A stretch of DNA of 64,000 nucleotides from Pseudoflavonifractor sp. (GTDB lineage: Bacteria; Bacteroidota; Bacteroidia; Bacteroidales; Muribaculaceae), in assembly GCA_023667145.1 (NCBI GenBank), contig JAMPAQ010000001.1, forward strand, positions 1,564,856-1,628,855, written 5' to 3'. How positions within the stretch are numbered: position 1 is the first letter of the stretch; each line of letters begins with the position of its first letter. Below are positions 35,668 to 43,577 of the stretch, piece by piece. The notes below the pieces were generated by a model. That model searched no databases, had not been told where the DNA came from, and saw only the letters and a list, made by a program, of their open reading frames with translations. The position numbers and the translations under genes were made by a program.

Positions 35668-36798
35668 ATGAAATTTAATGTTCCAAGCAAGACGCTTTAC
35701 AGCACGGTGTCAGCCGTGAGTAAGGTCATCAACTCCAAGAACGCACTTACAATCCTGAATAATTTCTTGTTTTCGCTCGATGGAAATGTATTGACCGTCA
35801 CCGCCTCTGACCTGGAGAATACCCTTGTCGCCCGTGTGGAGGTGATGGAGGCACAAGGCTCGGGATGTTTCTGCATAGACGCCCGCCGCATAGTCGACCT
35901 GCTCAAGGAGATGCCCGACCAGGGTATCACGTTTGACATCAATGATGACAATCTTGCTGTCGAGATTACCTATCCGAGTGGTAACTATAGCTTCATCGCA
36001 CTGAACGGGGCCGAATATCCATCGAACGAGAGCCACGACGATGATGCCGAGGTGCTGACGTTCACCTGCCCCACCGAACAACTTATTAAAGGTATAGACA
36101 ATACCCTCTTTGCCGTAGGGTCTGATGACCTTCGCCCCCAGATGATGGGTATCCTATGGGATATAAAGAACGATGGCATAACATTTGTGGCCACCGACAC
36201 GCGCAAGCTCGTCAAGTATCAGAACACGATGTCGGCTCCCGGATGCGAGGGTTCGTGCATCATCCCGGTCAAGCCTGCTACCGTTCTAAAGAATGTCTTT
36301 GCCAAGGAGGATGAGGTCAAGGTGACGATTGAGCCTAAGAGCGCCACGTTTGAGTCTCCGTCGTTCACGTTCAACTGCCGGTTTATCAAGGGCAATTTTC
36401 CCGACTACAACCGCGTAATCCCGACCAACAACCCATATACACTGACGATTGACCGCCAGTCGTTCCTCAACGCTGTGCGTCGTGTCGGTGTGTTTGTCGA
36501 TCCCGGGCATGGTCTCGTGAAGTTCAAGCTCACCCCGTCAGAGGTGATAATGAAAGCGACCGACAACAACTTCTGCACGTCGGCCCGTGAGTCGGTGCCG
36601 TGTGACTTTACCGGCAATGAGATGGTAATCGGATTCAGTGCCCCTTACCTTATCGAGATTTTCAACACGCTCTCTACCCAAGAGATTATGATAAAGCTCT
36701 CTGACCCGTCGCGCCCCGGAGTGTTCCTACCCTCTGAAAACGACAAGGACTCGGAGCTGCTTATGCTGCTCATGCCCATGACGGTAAGTGACTTCTAA
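35668..36798 (+). CDS. dnaN: DNA polymerase III beta sliding clamp
   Basis: The ring-shaped processivity factor of the replicase (376 residues, the usual length). It has three repeated domains. It starts MKFNVPSKTLYSTVSAVSKVINSKN, with middle-domain LRPQMMGILWDI and the C-terminal segment ELLMLLMPM, which ends with the hydrophobic peptide-binding groove. It heads a run of replication and repair genes (dnaQ-like, coaBC, DUF4835, recN) and is not next to dnaA here. Confidence 0.97.
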   Translation: MKFNVPSKTLYSTVSAVSKVINSKNALTILNNFLFSLDGNVLTVTASDLENTLVARVEVMEAQGSGCFCIDARRIVDLLKEMPDQGITFDINDDNLAVEITYPSGNYSFIALNGAEYPSNESHDDDAEVLTFTCPTEQLIKGIDNTLFAVGSDDLRPQMMGILWDIKNDGITFVATDTRKLVKYQNTMSAPGCEGSCIIPVKPATVLKNVFAKEDEVKVTIEPKSATFESPSFTFNCRFIKGNFPDYNRVIPTNNPYTLTIDRQSFLNAVRRVGVFVDPGHGLVKFKLTPSEVIMKATDNNFCTSARESVPCDFTGNEMVIGFSAPYLIEIFNTLSTQEIMIKLSDPSRPGVFLPSENDKDSELLMLLMPMTVSDF

Positions 36799-36824
36799 TC
36801 AAAAGGACAACAATATATCTCCCA

Positions 36825-37586
36825 ATGGAGCTGACACTCAAGAAACCTATCATATTTTTTGACCTGGAGACGACCGGGACCAACATTACCCACGACCGTA
36901 TTGTCGAGATCTCGATAATCAAGATTACGCCAAACGGCGAGGAGACCGAACGTACCATCCGTGTGAATCCCGAGATGCACATTCCCGAGGAGGCGACGGC
37001 GGTACATCATATCACAGATGAGGATGTCGCCGCGTGCCGCACGTTCAAGATGATTGCCAAAGACCTGGCCCAGACATTCACGGGGTGTGACATAGCCGGA
37101 TTCAACTCCAATCGGTTTGACATACCGATGCTATGTGAGGAATTTCGCCGTGCAGGGGTCAATTTTGATTTCACCAAGCCACGGTTCATAGACGTGCAGA
37201 CAATCTTTCACAAGAAAGAGCAGCGCACGCTTGTCGCAGCCTACAAGTTCTACTGTGGCAAGGACCTCACGGCGGCCCATTCGGCATCGGCTGATACCCG
37301 GGCCACATACGAGGTGCTGAAGGCACAGCTTGACCGCTACGATGACCTGCCCAACGACATAGAGTCCCTGTCGGAATACTCATCGCAGAACCGTAATGTC
37401 GACCTCATGGGACGCCTCATCTATAACGACAAGCGTCAGGAGGTGATAAACTTCGGCAAATACAAGGGTCAGCTTGCCACCGAGGTGTTGCGACGTGACC
37501 CCGGTTATTACAGCTGGATCATGCAGGGCGATTTTCCCCAGAACACCAAGGATGTATTTACAAACATTAAATTGCGCGGTAAGTAG
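36825..37586 (+). CDS. DnaQ-type 3'-5' exonuclease with C-terminal DUF3820-like domain
   Basis: A 253-residue protein. Residues 1-175 are a DEDDh exonuclease: motif I FFDLETTGT, motif II GFNSNRFDIPML, and motif III H-S-A-S-A-D-T-R. The last 60 residues (INFGKYKGQLATEVLRRDPGYYSWIM) match the small DUF3820 fold found alone or fused to DnaQ domains. It is a likely proofreading or epsilon-like nuclease acting with the clamp encoded just upstream (27 bp gap). Confidence 0.93.
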   Translation: MELTLKKPIIFFDLETTGTNITHDRIVEISIIKITPNGEETERTIRVNPEMHIPEEATAVHHITDEDVAACRTFKMIAKDLAQTFTGCDIAGFNSNRFDIPMLCEEFRRAGVNFDFTKPRFIDVQTIFHKKEQRTLVAAYKFYCGKDLTAAHSASADTRATYEVLKAQLDRYDDLPNDIESLSEYSSQNRNVDLMGRLIYNDKRQEVINFGKYKGQLATEVLRRDPGYYSWIMQGDFPQNTKDVFTNIKLRGK

Positions 37587-38801
37587 ATGTCGTCATTTCA
37601 AGGGAAGCATATCGTGCTTGGCATAAGCGGCGGGATAGCGGCCTACAAGTCGGTCTCCCTGCTGCGGTTGTTTGTCAAGGCCGGAGCTGAGGTGCAGGTC
37701 GTGATCACCCCCGCCGGAAAGGAGTTTATCACCCCGGTGACGCTGTCGGCTCTCAGCGGCAAACCTGTCATCTGTGATTTCTTCACGGCAAACACCGGGC
37801 AATGGAACTCGCATGTCGATATAGGGCTGTGGGCCGATGCGATGGTGATTGCCCCCGCGACAGCGTCGTCGATAGCCAAGATGGCAAACGGTGTCGCTGA
37901 CAATATGCTTATAACCACCTATCTGTCAGCCAAGGCACCTGTATTCATCGCGCCCGCCATGGACCTTGACATGATGGCGCATCCATCGACCACTCGCAAC
38001 ATAGAGTTGCTGCGGTCTTACGGCAATCACATCATCGAGCCAGCCGCCGGTGAGCTTGCGAGCCATCTTGTCGGCAAGGGACGCATGGAGGAACCCGAGA
38101 ATATATTCAAGGTACTTGAACGATTTTTTGACTCGAAGCGGGATCTGTCGGGCAAGCGGATACTAATCACCGCCGGCCCGACGTATGAGAAGATAGACCC
38201 CGTGAGGTTTATCGGCAACTATTCGTCGGGAAAGATGGGTTATGCCCTCGCCCAGGAGGCGGCAGAGCGTGGGGCCGAGGTGACTCTTGTCAGCGGCCCG
38301 GTGTCACTTAGGGCGACACATCCCTCGGTTACGACAATATCTGTCGAGTCGGCCAAGGAGATGTATGAGGCGTGCATGAGCCACTTTCCCAACTCGGATA
38401 TAGCGATAATGTGTGCCGCAGTGGCCGACTATGCCCCTGCTGCGGTCGCCGACAAGAAGATAAAGCGTGAGAAAGACGAGATACCCGTCATCACCCTTGT
38501 GAAAAATCCCGATATAGCCGCTGCCCTCGGGCAGATGAAGCGGGCTGGTCAAACGTTGGTCGGGTTTGCCCTTGAGACCAACGATGAGGAGGCAAACGCC
38601 CTGCACAAGATTGAGTCGAAGAATCTTGACATGATTGTCATGAACTCGTTGCGCGACCCCGGGGCCGGATTCCGCACCGACACCAACCGTGTGACGATAT
38701 TTATGGCCGACGGCTCGTCGCGCAGCTTTGACACAAAGCCGAAGCCGGAGGTCGCGGATGACATACTGGATGGGATTGTCGCTCTCAGGCAATCGCGATA
38801 A
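37587..38801 (+). CDS. coaBC: CoaBC, coenzyme A biosynthesis
   Basis: A bifunctional enzyme joining cysteine to 4'-phosphopantothenate and decarboxylating the product (404 residues). The N-terminal CoaC flavoprotein (1-185) has GISGGIAAYKS, HVDIGLWADAMVIAPATA with the catalytic His, and PAMDLDMMAHP. The C-terminal CoaB (about 190-400) has ITAGPTYEKIDPVRFIGNYSSGKMG and VGFALETN. It starts on the base after the dnaQ-like stop codon. Confidence 0.96.
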   Translation: MSSFQGKHIVLGISGGIAAYKSVSLLRLFVKAGAEVQVVITPAGKEFITPVTLSALSGKPVICDFFTANTGQWNSHVDIGLWADAMVIAPATASSIAKMANGVADNMLITTYLSAKAPVFIAPAMDLDMMAHPSTTRNIELLRSYGNHIIEPAAGELASHLVGKGRMEEPENIFKVLERFFDSKRDLSGKRILITAGPTYEKIDPVRFIGNYSSGKMGYALAQEAAERGAEVTLVSGPVSLRATHPSVTTISVESAKEMYEACMSHFPNSDIAIMCAAVADYAPAAVADKKIKREKDEIPVITLVKNPDIAAALGQMKRAGQTLVGFALETNDEEANALHKIESKNLDMIVMNSLRDPGAGFRTDTNRVTIFMADGSSRSFDTKPKPEVADDILDGIVALRQSR

Positions 38802-38816
38802 CCGCTGTTTTATGCT

Positions 38817-39722
38817 ATGAAAAAGATACTGTTTACCATAATGATTTCGGTCATCGCCTGGGGTGTCGCCTTGGGTGAGGAACTGAACTGCTCCGTGGAA
38901 ATCAACTCACAGCAGGTCGAGGGCTCAAACAAGGAGGTGTTCAACACCCTACAGGGAGCGATAGCTGACTACATGAACACGACAAAGTGGAGCAATGCCC
39001 AGTTCTCACCCAACGAGAAGATTGAGTGCAAGTTGTTTTTCACCATCAAGAAGTATGAGAATGACGTGATGAGCGGCGACCTACAGATACAGTCGACCCG
39101 CCCGGTCTATAACAGTTCCTATACCACGACTTTGATAAACTTCAAGGACACGAAGATTGAGTTCACATACCGTGAGAATGAACCGCTGATACACTCCGAG
39201 AACACCATGGAGAGCAATCTTACGGCGATACTCGACTTCTATGCCTACCTTATACTTGCCATTGACTTTGACAGCTTCTCGCCACACGGCGGAGATCAAT
39301 TCTATGAGAAGGCCGACGCGGTGGTGCAGATGGCACAGTCGACCGGCGAGAGCGGATGGAAAGCCTTTGAGGATACGAAAAACCGCAGCGCGGTATTGTC
39401 GGCATATACCCAGCCCTCCACCTCGGGCATACGCGACCTGCTCTATACCTATCACCGCAATGGCCTGGACGAGATGTCGACCAGTCCCGACAAGGGGCGG
39501 GCCAAGATTACCGAGTCGCTGGAGCAGCTGAAAAAGATTTATGATGCCTCTCCCATGTCGGTGGCACTGTCGATGTTTCGCGATGCCAAACTCGATGAGC
39601 TTGTCAATATATACTCCAAGTCACCGCAGGCCGAGCGTGAGGGTGTGTATGAGCTGCTCTATCCTCTCTATCCGACCGACAACGACAGGCTGACAAAGAT
39701 TAAGAACGGAACCAACAAATAA
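38817..39722 (+). CDS. DUF4835-family exported protein (possibly PorD)
   Basis: A 301-residue protein with a signal peptide (about 1-20). The start of the mature part, ELNCSVEINSQQVEGSNKEVFNTLQGAIADYMNTTKWS, is the hallmark of DUF4835. FYAYLILAIDFDSFSPHGGDQFYEKA is also conserved. I recall that this family is named PorD in type IX secretion annotations, which would be relevant to the sorting-tail proteins at the right of the window, but I am not certain. Its position between coaBC and recN is common in Bacteroidota. Confidence 0.88.
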   Translation: MKKILFTIMISVIAWGVALGEELNCSVEINSQQVEGSNKEVFNTLQGAIADYMNTTKWSNAQFSPNEKIECKLFFTIKKYENDVMSGDLQIQSTRPVYNSSYTTTLINFKDTKIEFTYRENEPLIHSENTMESNLTAILDFYAYLILAIDFDSFSPHGGDQFYEKADAVVQMAQSTGESGWKAFEDTKNRSAVLSAYTQPSTSGIRDLLYTYHRNGLDEMSTSPDKGRAKITESLEQLKKIYDASPMSVALSMFRDAKLDELVNIYSKSPQAEREGVYELLYPLYPTDNDRLTKIKNGTNK

Positions 39723-39729
39723 CCGAAAG

Positions 39730-41391
39730 ATGCTTGAACACCTCCACATATCCAACTATGCCCTTATCGACAATATCGACATAGACTTTCATCCAGGATT
39801 CAACATAATCACCGGCGAGACCGGTGCCGGCAAGTCCATCATGCTCGGGGCGCTGTCGCTGCTCATGGGTGGACGCGCCGATACCAAGGTCGTGCGCGAT
39901 GCCGGCTTGAAGTCCATGATTGAGGCTGAGTTTGTCGTGACAGGATATACCCATCTCAAGGATTATTGCACCCAGAATGACATCGAGTGGGACGACGAGC
40001 GATGTATACTAAGGCGAGAAATTACCCCTGCCGGACGCTCCCGGGCATTTGTCAATGACTCCCCTGTCTCGCTGACGCAATTGCAGGGTGTCGCCGTGCA
40101 GTTGGTCGATATACACTCCCAGCATCAGAATCAGCTGCTGTCGTCGCCCGAGTACCAGCTGCGCATCATTGACGCGCTGGCCGACAACGGAACCCTGCTG
40201 ACTGAATATGCCGACCAATACAACCGCTACCGCAAGGCTCTGCGCGAGCTTCACGACACGCGGCAGATGATGGACCGAGGCCGGGCTGATGAGGATTTCC
40301 TTCGGTTTCAACTTGAGCAACTTGAGGAGGCCAACCTTGTAACCGATGAGCAGGAGGACCTTGAGCGTGACCGCGAGCTGCTGGCCAACATGACGGACAT
40401 AAAGGAAAACCTGTATGACTCCCTACAGGCGTTGCAGGATGGCAACCACAACGCGTTGTCGCTGCTGAGCGATGCAGCCGACGGCATAGCCAACCTTAGC
40501 GATGTCATAGATGAGGCCGATGAACTTTCAGAAAGGCTTGAGTCTGCCCGCATCGAGATACAGGACATAGCGGAGACGCTTGAGGCATACGACCGCGACA
40601 TGGCGGCTGATCCCGATGAACTCGACCGCGTAGAGGACCGCCTCAACCTGCTCTACACGTTGCAGCGCAAGCATAAGGTCGACTCGGTGGAGGCACTTAT
40701 AGCCCTGCGGGACTCGTTGCGCTCGCGGCTCGATGCGCTCGACAACAGCGACATGACCATCGAGGAGCTTGAGACTGCTGTAAAGAAGACAAGAGCCAAG
40801 GCCATGAAGACGGCACAGACCATATCGGCCCGCCGCATCAAGGAGGCCGCGCGATTTGCCGCCGACCTGAAGGAACGTGCGCTGCCGTTAGGGATGAAAA
40901 ACCTGCGATGTGAGATTTCAGTCACCAAGGGAGACTTGTCAGAGACCGGGATTGACCGCGTTGAGTTTCTGTTTGCTTTCAACAAGAATCAGCCGTTGCT
41001 GCCGGTTGGCGGGACGGCATCGGGTGGCGAGATTTCCCGCCTCATGCTGTCGATCAAGAGCATCATAGCGTCCAAGATGCAGCTGCCGTCCATCATATTT
41101 GACGAGATTGACACCGGGGTCTCGGGCGATGTCGCCAACCGCATGGGAGAGATGATGCACTCCATATCGTCATCGCTTCAGGTAATGGCCATTACCCACC
41201 TGCCGCAAGTGGCGGCCAAGGGCGCATCACATTTCAAGGTGTTCAAGGAGGATGACGACGAGTCGACGCGCACGCGTGTCAAGGAGCTTACCCCCAGTGA
41301 GCGTGTGGACGAGCTGGCGCTGATGCTGAGCGGTGACCCCACCAATGAGGCGGCAAGGGCCAATGCGCGTGAGTTGTTAAGCAAGAAATAA
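39730..41391 (+). CDS. recN: DNA repair protein RecN
   Basis: An SMC-like ATPase for double-strand break repair (553 residues). Head part one has Walker A GETGAGKS (29-36). A long coiled coil runs from about 165 to 365. Head part two has VGGTASGGEISRLMLSIK (signature) and IIFDEIDTGVSGDVANRMGEMM (Walker B), then ITHLPQVAAKG. It is 7 bp after the DUF4835 gene, in the same operon. Confidence 0.97.
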   Translation: MLEHLHISNYALIDNIDIDFHPGFNIITGETGAGKSIMLGALSLLMGGRADTKVVRDAGLKSMIEAEFVVTGYTHLKDYCTQNDIEWDDERCILRREITPAGRSRAFVNDSPVSLTQLQGVAVQLVDIHSQHQNQLLSSPEYQLRIIDALADNGTLLTEYADQYNRYRKALRELHDTRQMMDRGRADEDFLRFQLEQLEEANLVTDEQEDLERDRELLANMTDIKENLYDSLQALQDGNHNALSLLSDAADGIANLSDVIDEADELSERLESARIEIQDIAETLEAYDRDMAADPDELDRVEDRLNLLYTLQRKHKVDSVEALIALRDSLRSRLDALDNSDMTIEELETAVKKTRAKAMKTAQTISARRIKEAARFAADLKERALPLGMKNLRCEISVTKGDLSETGIDRVEFLFAFNKNQPLLPVGGTASGGEISRLMLSIKSIIASKMQLPSIIFDEIDTGVSGDVANRMGEMMHSISSSLQVMAITHLPQVAAKGASHFKVFKEDDDESTRTRVKELTPSERVDELALMLSGDPTNEAARANARELLSKK

Positions 41392-41419
41392 TTGATTTAT
41401 TCAGATAAATAACCGAGAG

Positions 41420-42175
41420 ATGGAGCGTAACGAGTATATCTTTGGCATACGTGCCGTGATGGAGGCGATAGAGGCCGGAAAGGATATAGACAAGATATTG
41501 GTGAAAAAAGACCTGCAAGGCGAGTTGATCAACGAGCTGTATGCGCTGATACGTCAATATGGCATAGTCACCCAGCGCGTGCCGGTAGAGCGTATAAACA
41601 AGATTACCCGCAAGAACCATCAGGGGGTTGTCGCCATACTGTCGGCAGTGACCTACCACCGGCTCGACAACCTCGTGCCTCAACTTTATGAGGATGGCAT
41701 ACTGCCGCTGATTGTCGTACTCGACGGCATAACCGACGTGCGCAATTTTGGCGGCATTGCCCGTACATGTGAGTGTGTCGGTGCCAATGCGGTCGTGATA
41801 CCCGAGCATGGTAGTGTCTCGGTCAATGCCGATGCCGTGAAGACCTCGGCGGGGGCTCTACATCATCTGCCGGTGTGCCGTGAGCGCAATATCGTGTCAG
41901 CCATAAGGTTCCTCAAGGACAATGGCTACAAGATTGTCGCCGCGTCAGAGAAAGCCGACATCAACTACACGCAGACCGACTACTCCGTGCCCGTCGCCAT
42001 CGTCATGGGAGCGGAGGATACCGGGGTGTCACCCGACGTGCTGCGTCTCTGCGACACATTCGTGTCAATACCCATGTTTGGCCACATAGGCTCACTCAAT
42101 GTCTCTGTCGCCGCAGGTGTCATACTCTATGAGGTCGTGCGCCAGCGCCTAGCCTCCGACATGGAGGTGATATAA
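41420..42175 (+). CDS. rlmB: 23S rRNA 2'-O-methyltransferase, RlmB/TrmH family
   Basis: A SPOUT-class methyltransferase (251 residues) that should methylate the ribose of G2251 in 23S rRNA. The N-terminal substrate-binding domain begins IFGIRAVMEAIEAGKDIDKI. The knot region shows LDGITDVRNFGGIARTCECVGANAV, GAEDTGVSPDVLRLCD and IPMFGHIGSLNVSVAAGV. A TrmH-type tRNA target is the main alternative. Confidence 0.93.
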   Translation: MERNEYIFGIRAVMEAIEAGKDIDKILVKKDLQGELINELYALIRQYGIVTQRVPVERINKITRKNHQGVVAILSAVTYHRLDNLVPQLYEDGILPLIVVLDGITDVRNFGGIARTCECVGANAVVIPEHGSVSVNADAVKTSAGALHHLPVCRERNIVSAIRFLKDNGYKIVAASEKADINYTQTDYSVPVAIVMGAEDTGVSPDVLRLCDTFVSIPMFGHIGSLNVSVAAGVILYEVVRQRLASDMEVI

Positions 42176-42286
42176 TTCCCCCTCCCTCCTGATAGGGGCA
42201 TCTTTATAGTCCGGTCCAAGATTCGGAAATCTGAAAGTTGTTTGGATTGGACACCGTAAGTAAAACAGGATAGTTTTGATAAAAAA

Positions 42287-42309
42287 AGGTGTTACCAGTA
42301 TGGCAACAC
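42287..42309 (-). terminator. Terminator of the outer-membrane protein gene
   Basis: The imperfect stem GGTGTTGCC/GGTAACACC on the minus strand is followed by a run of seven T. Confidence 0.7.
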
Positions 42310-42342
42310 CATATATGCACGTAAAATTCCCAAATGAAAAAA

Positions 42343-43437
42343 TTATTTGTCCTCGTTGGCTGACTTCGGGAAACTATAACCTTTATCCTCCCATTTTTTT
42401 CGCAGCTGTTTCATCTTACTCTTAGCGTCAGCTACCGATGCAGGAGACATTCTCTGATTTCCGGCGAAATGATTGGATAGTTGTGAATCGTACATCTCGT
42501 AAACACGTCTGTCCTGATCACGCTTACGCTGCTCGGCGGTATTATACTTACCGTTGGACGAAGCCCCGCCACTTTTCGATACTCGTTCTTTTCCCGAAGA
42601 ATAAGAGCCAGCATCGTATGACCCACTACCACCGGCACTTTGCATTTGCATATATGTCTCGCTTACTGTACCCATAGCCTGACCGGCAGCGCCCAGGCCA
42701 TCGGCGATAGCGTCCCAATCCCATCCGGATGTAGAACCGAGATGAACGGCTATGACAAGATTGACCGAGGTACTTTTTACAGAATGAAGGCCATTATAGA
42801 AGCAGGGCGTATTCAGGGTCGCGCCTACAGAAAAAGCCCTATGCTTATACATTACTGATGGCGACAACCCCACAGATATTGGAGACAGGGACTGTTTTGG
42901 CTCGATGCGTGTATCTCCGAAGTACTCTTGCGTGTCCTCGTGTATAGTTCCAAGTGCATATGAAATATAGGGGCCGAGTTTGAACTGAAACGAGTTCTTT
43001 TTGTTTAGATTGAGCTGATAACCAAAGCGGACGGGAAGTTCAAGAAAATTCTTCCGTCCTTGATAATTCAGAATCTTATAATTCCCAAATTCTGCATACC
43101 TTGGATCCTCTGGAACATAAAAATCTCTCAATGAGACTATGTTTTTCATTCGCCATCCGAGACCTGTATCAATGAACATCCGATTGGTCTTTATCGGAAT
43201 CTGCATATATAGGCCGGCAGCAACTTCGTAGCCGCTGTTTATTTCTTTATGATACGACTCGTTCCACATATCTTCACGCATAATTGTGGATTCTCCGGCT
43301 ATATAAGACCCCCCTTTATTCATTTCTCCGCTACCCCAGATTCCACCGGCCTGGAGATACCATGTTACTTGACTATATGCGCTCATGGATACAAATGCTG
43401 TGACCGCAGACAAAAATAATTTCTTAAATATTTTCAT
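42343..43437 (-). CDS. Outer-membrane beta-barrel protein with helical C-terminus
   Basis: A 364-residue protein with a clear signal peptide (MKIFKKLFLSAVTAFVSMSAYS-Q). Residues 25-235 form an eight-strand-type barrel (VTWYLQAGGIWGSGEMN, DTGLGWRMKN, FGYQLNLNKKNSFQFKLGPYISYAL, SPSVMYKHRAFSVGATLNTP), as in porin-like proteins of Bacteroidota. A Ser/Gly-rich linker and a charged C-terminal region follow (about 290-364), which is unusual since barrels normally end at the last strand. The gene lies in AT-richer DNA with a nine-base poly-G tract upstream. Its function is unknown. Confidence 0.82.
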   Translation of the reverse strand: MKIFKKLFLSAVTAFVSMSAYSQVTWYLQAGGIWGSGEMNKGGSYIAGESTIMREDMWNESYHKEINSGYEVAAGLYMQIPIKTNRMFIDTGLGWRMKNIVSLRDFYVPEDPRYAEFGNYKILNYQGRKNFLELPVRFGYQLNLNKKNSFQFKLGPYISYALGTIHEDTQEYFGDTRIEPKQSLSPISVGLSPSVMYKHRAFSVGATLNTPCFYNGLHSVKSTSVNLVIAVHLGSTSGWDWDAIADGLGAAGQAMGTVSETYMQMQSAGGSGSYDAGSYSSGKERVSKSGGASSNGKYNTAEQRKRDQDRRVYEMYDSQLSNHFAGNQRMSPASVADAKSKMKQLRKKWEDKGYSFPKSANEDK

Positions 43438-43467
43438 ATGTAATTTTTGTGATTTGATGGTTTGTTA

Positions 43468-43475
43468 CAAAAATA
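43468..43475 (-). promoter_or_regulatory. Promoter -7 element TATTTTTG
   Basis: It matches TAnnTTTG on the minus strand, 30 bp before the start codon at 43437. The poly-G tract (43495-43487) lies 11 bp upstream of it. Confidence 0.5.
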
Positions 43476-43486
43476 ATTACATTTTA

Positions 43487-43495
43487 CCCCCCCCC
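43487..43495 (-). repeat. Poly-G tract (9 G on the minus strand) in a promoter
   Basis: Nine G followed by TAAA upstream of an outer-membrane protein gene. The same G-run-TAAA arrangement occurs at 707-720 before the exported-protein gene. Confidence 0.75.
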
Positions 43496-43577
43496 AATTT
43501 TTTAATAATAATTAACATTAATTATTCGGGTTGTGTGCAAATGGAAGCGATGCAATCTCAACCCCTCCTGAGAGTCA

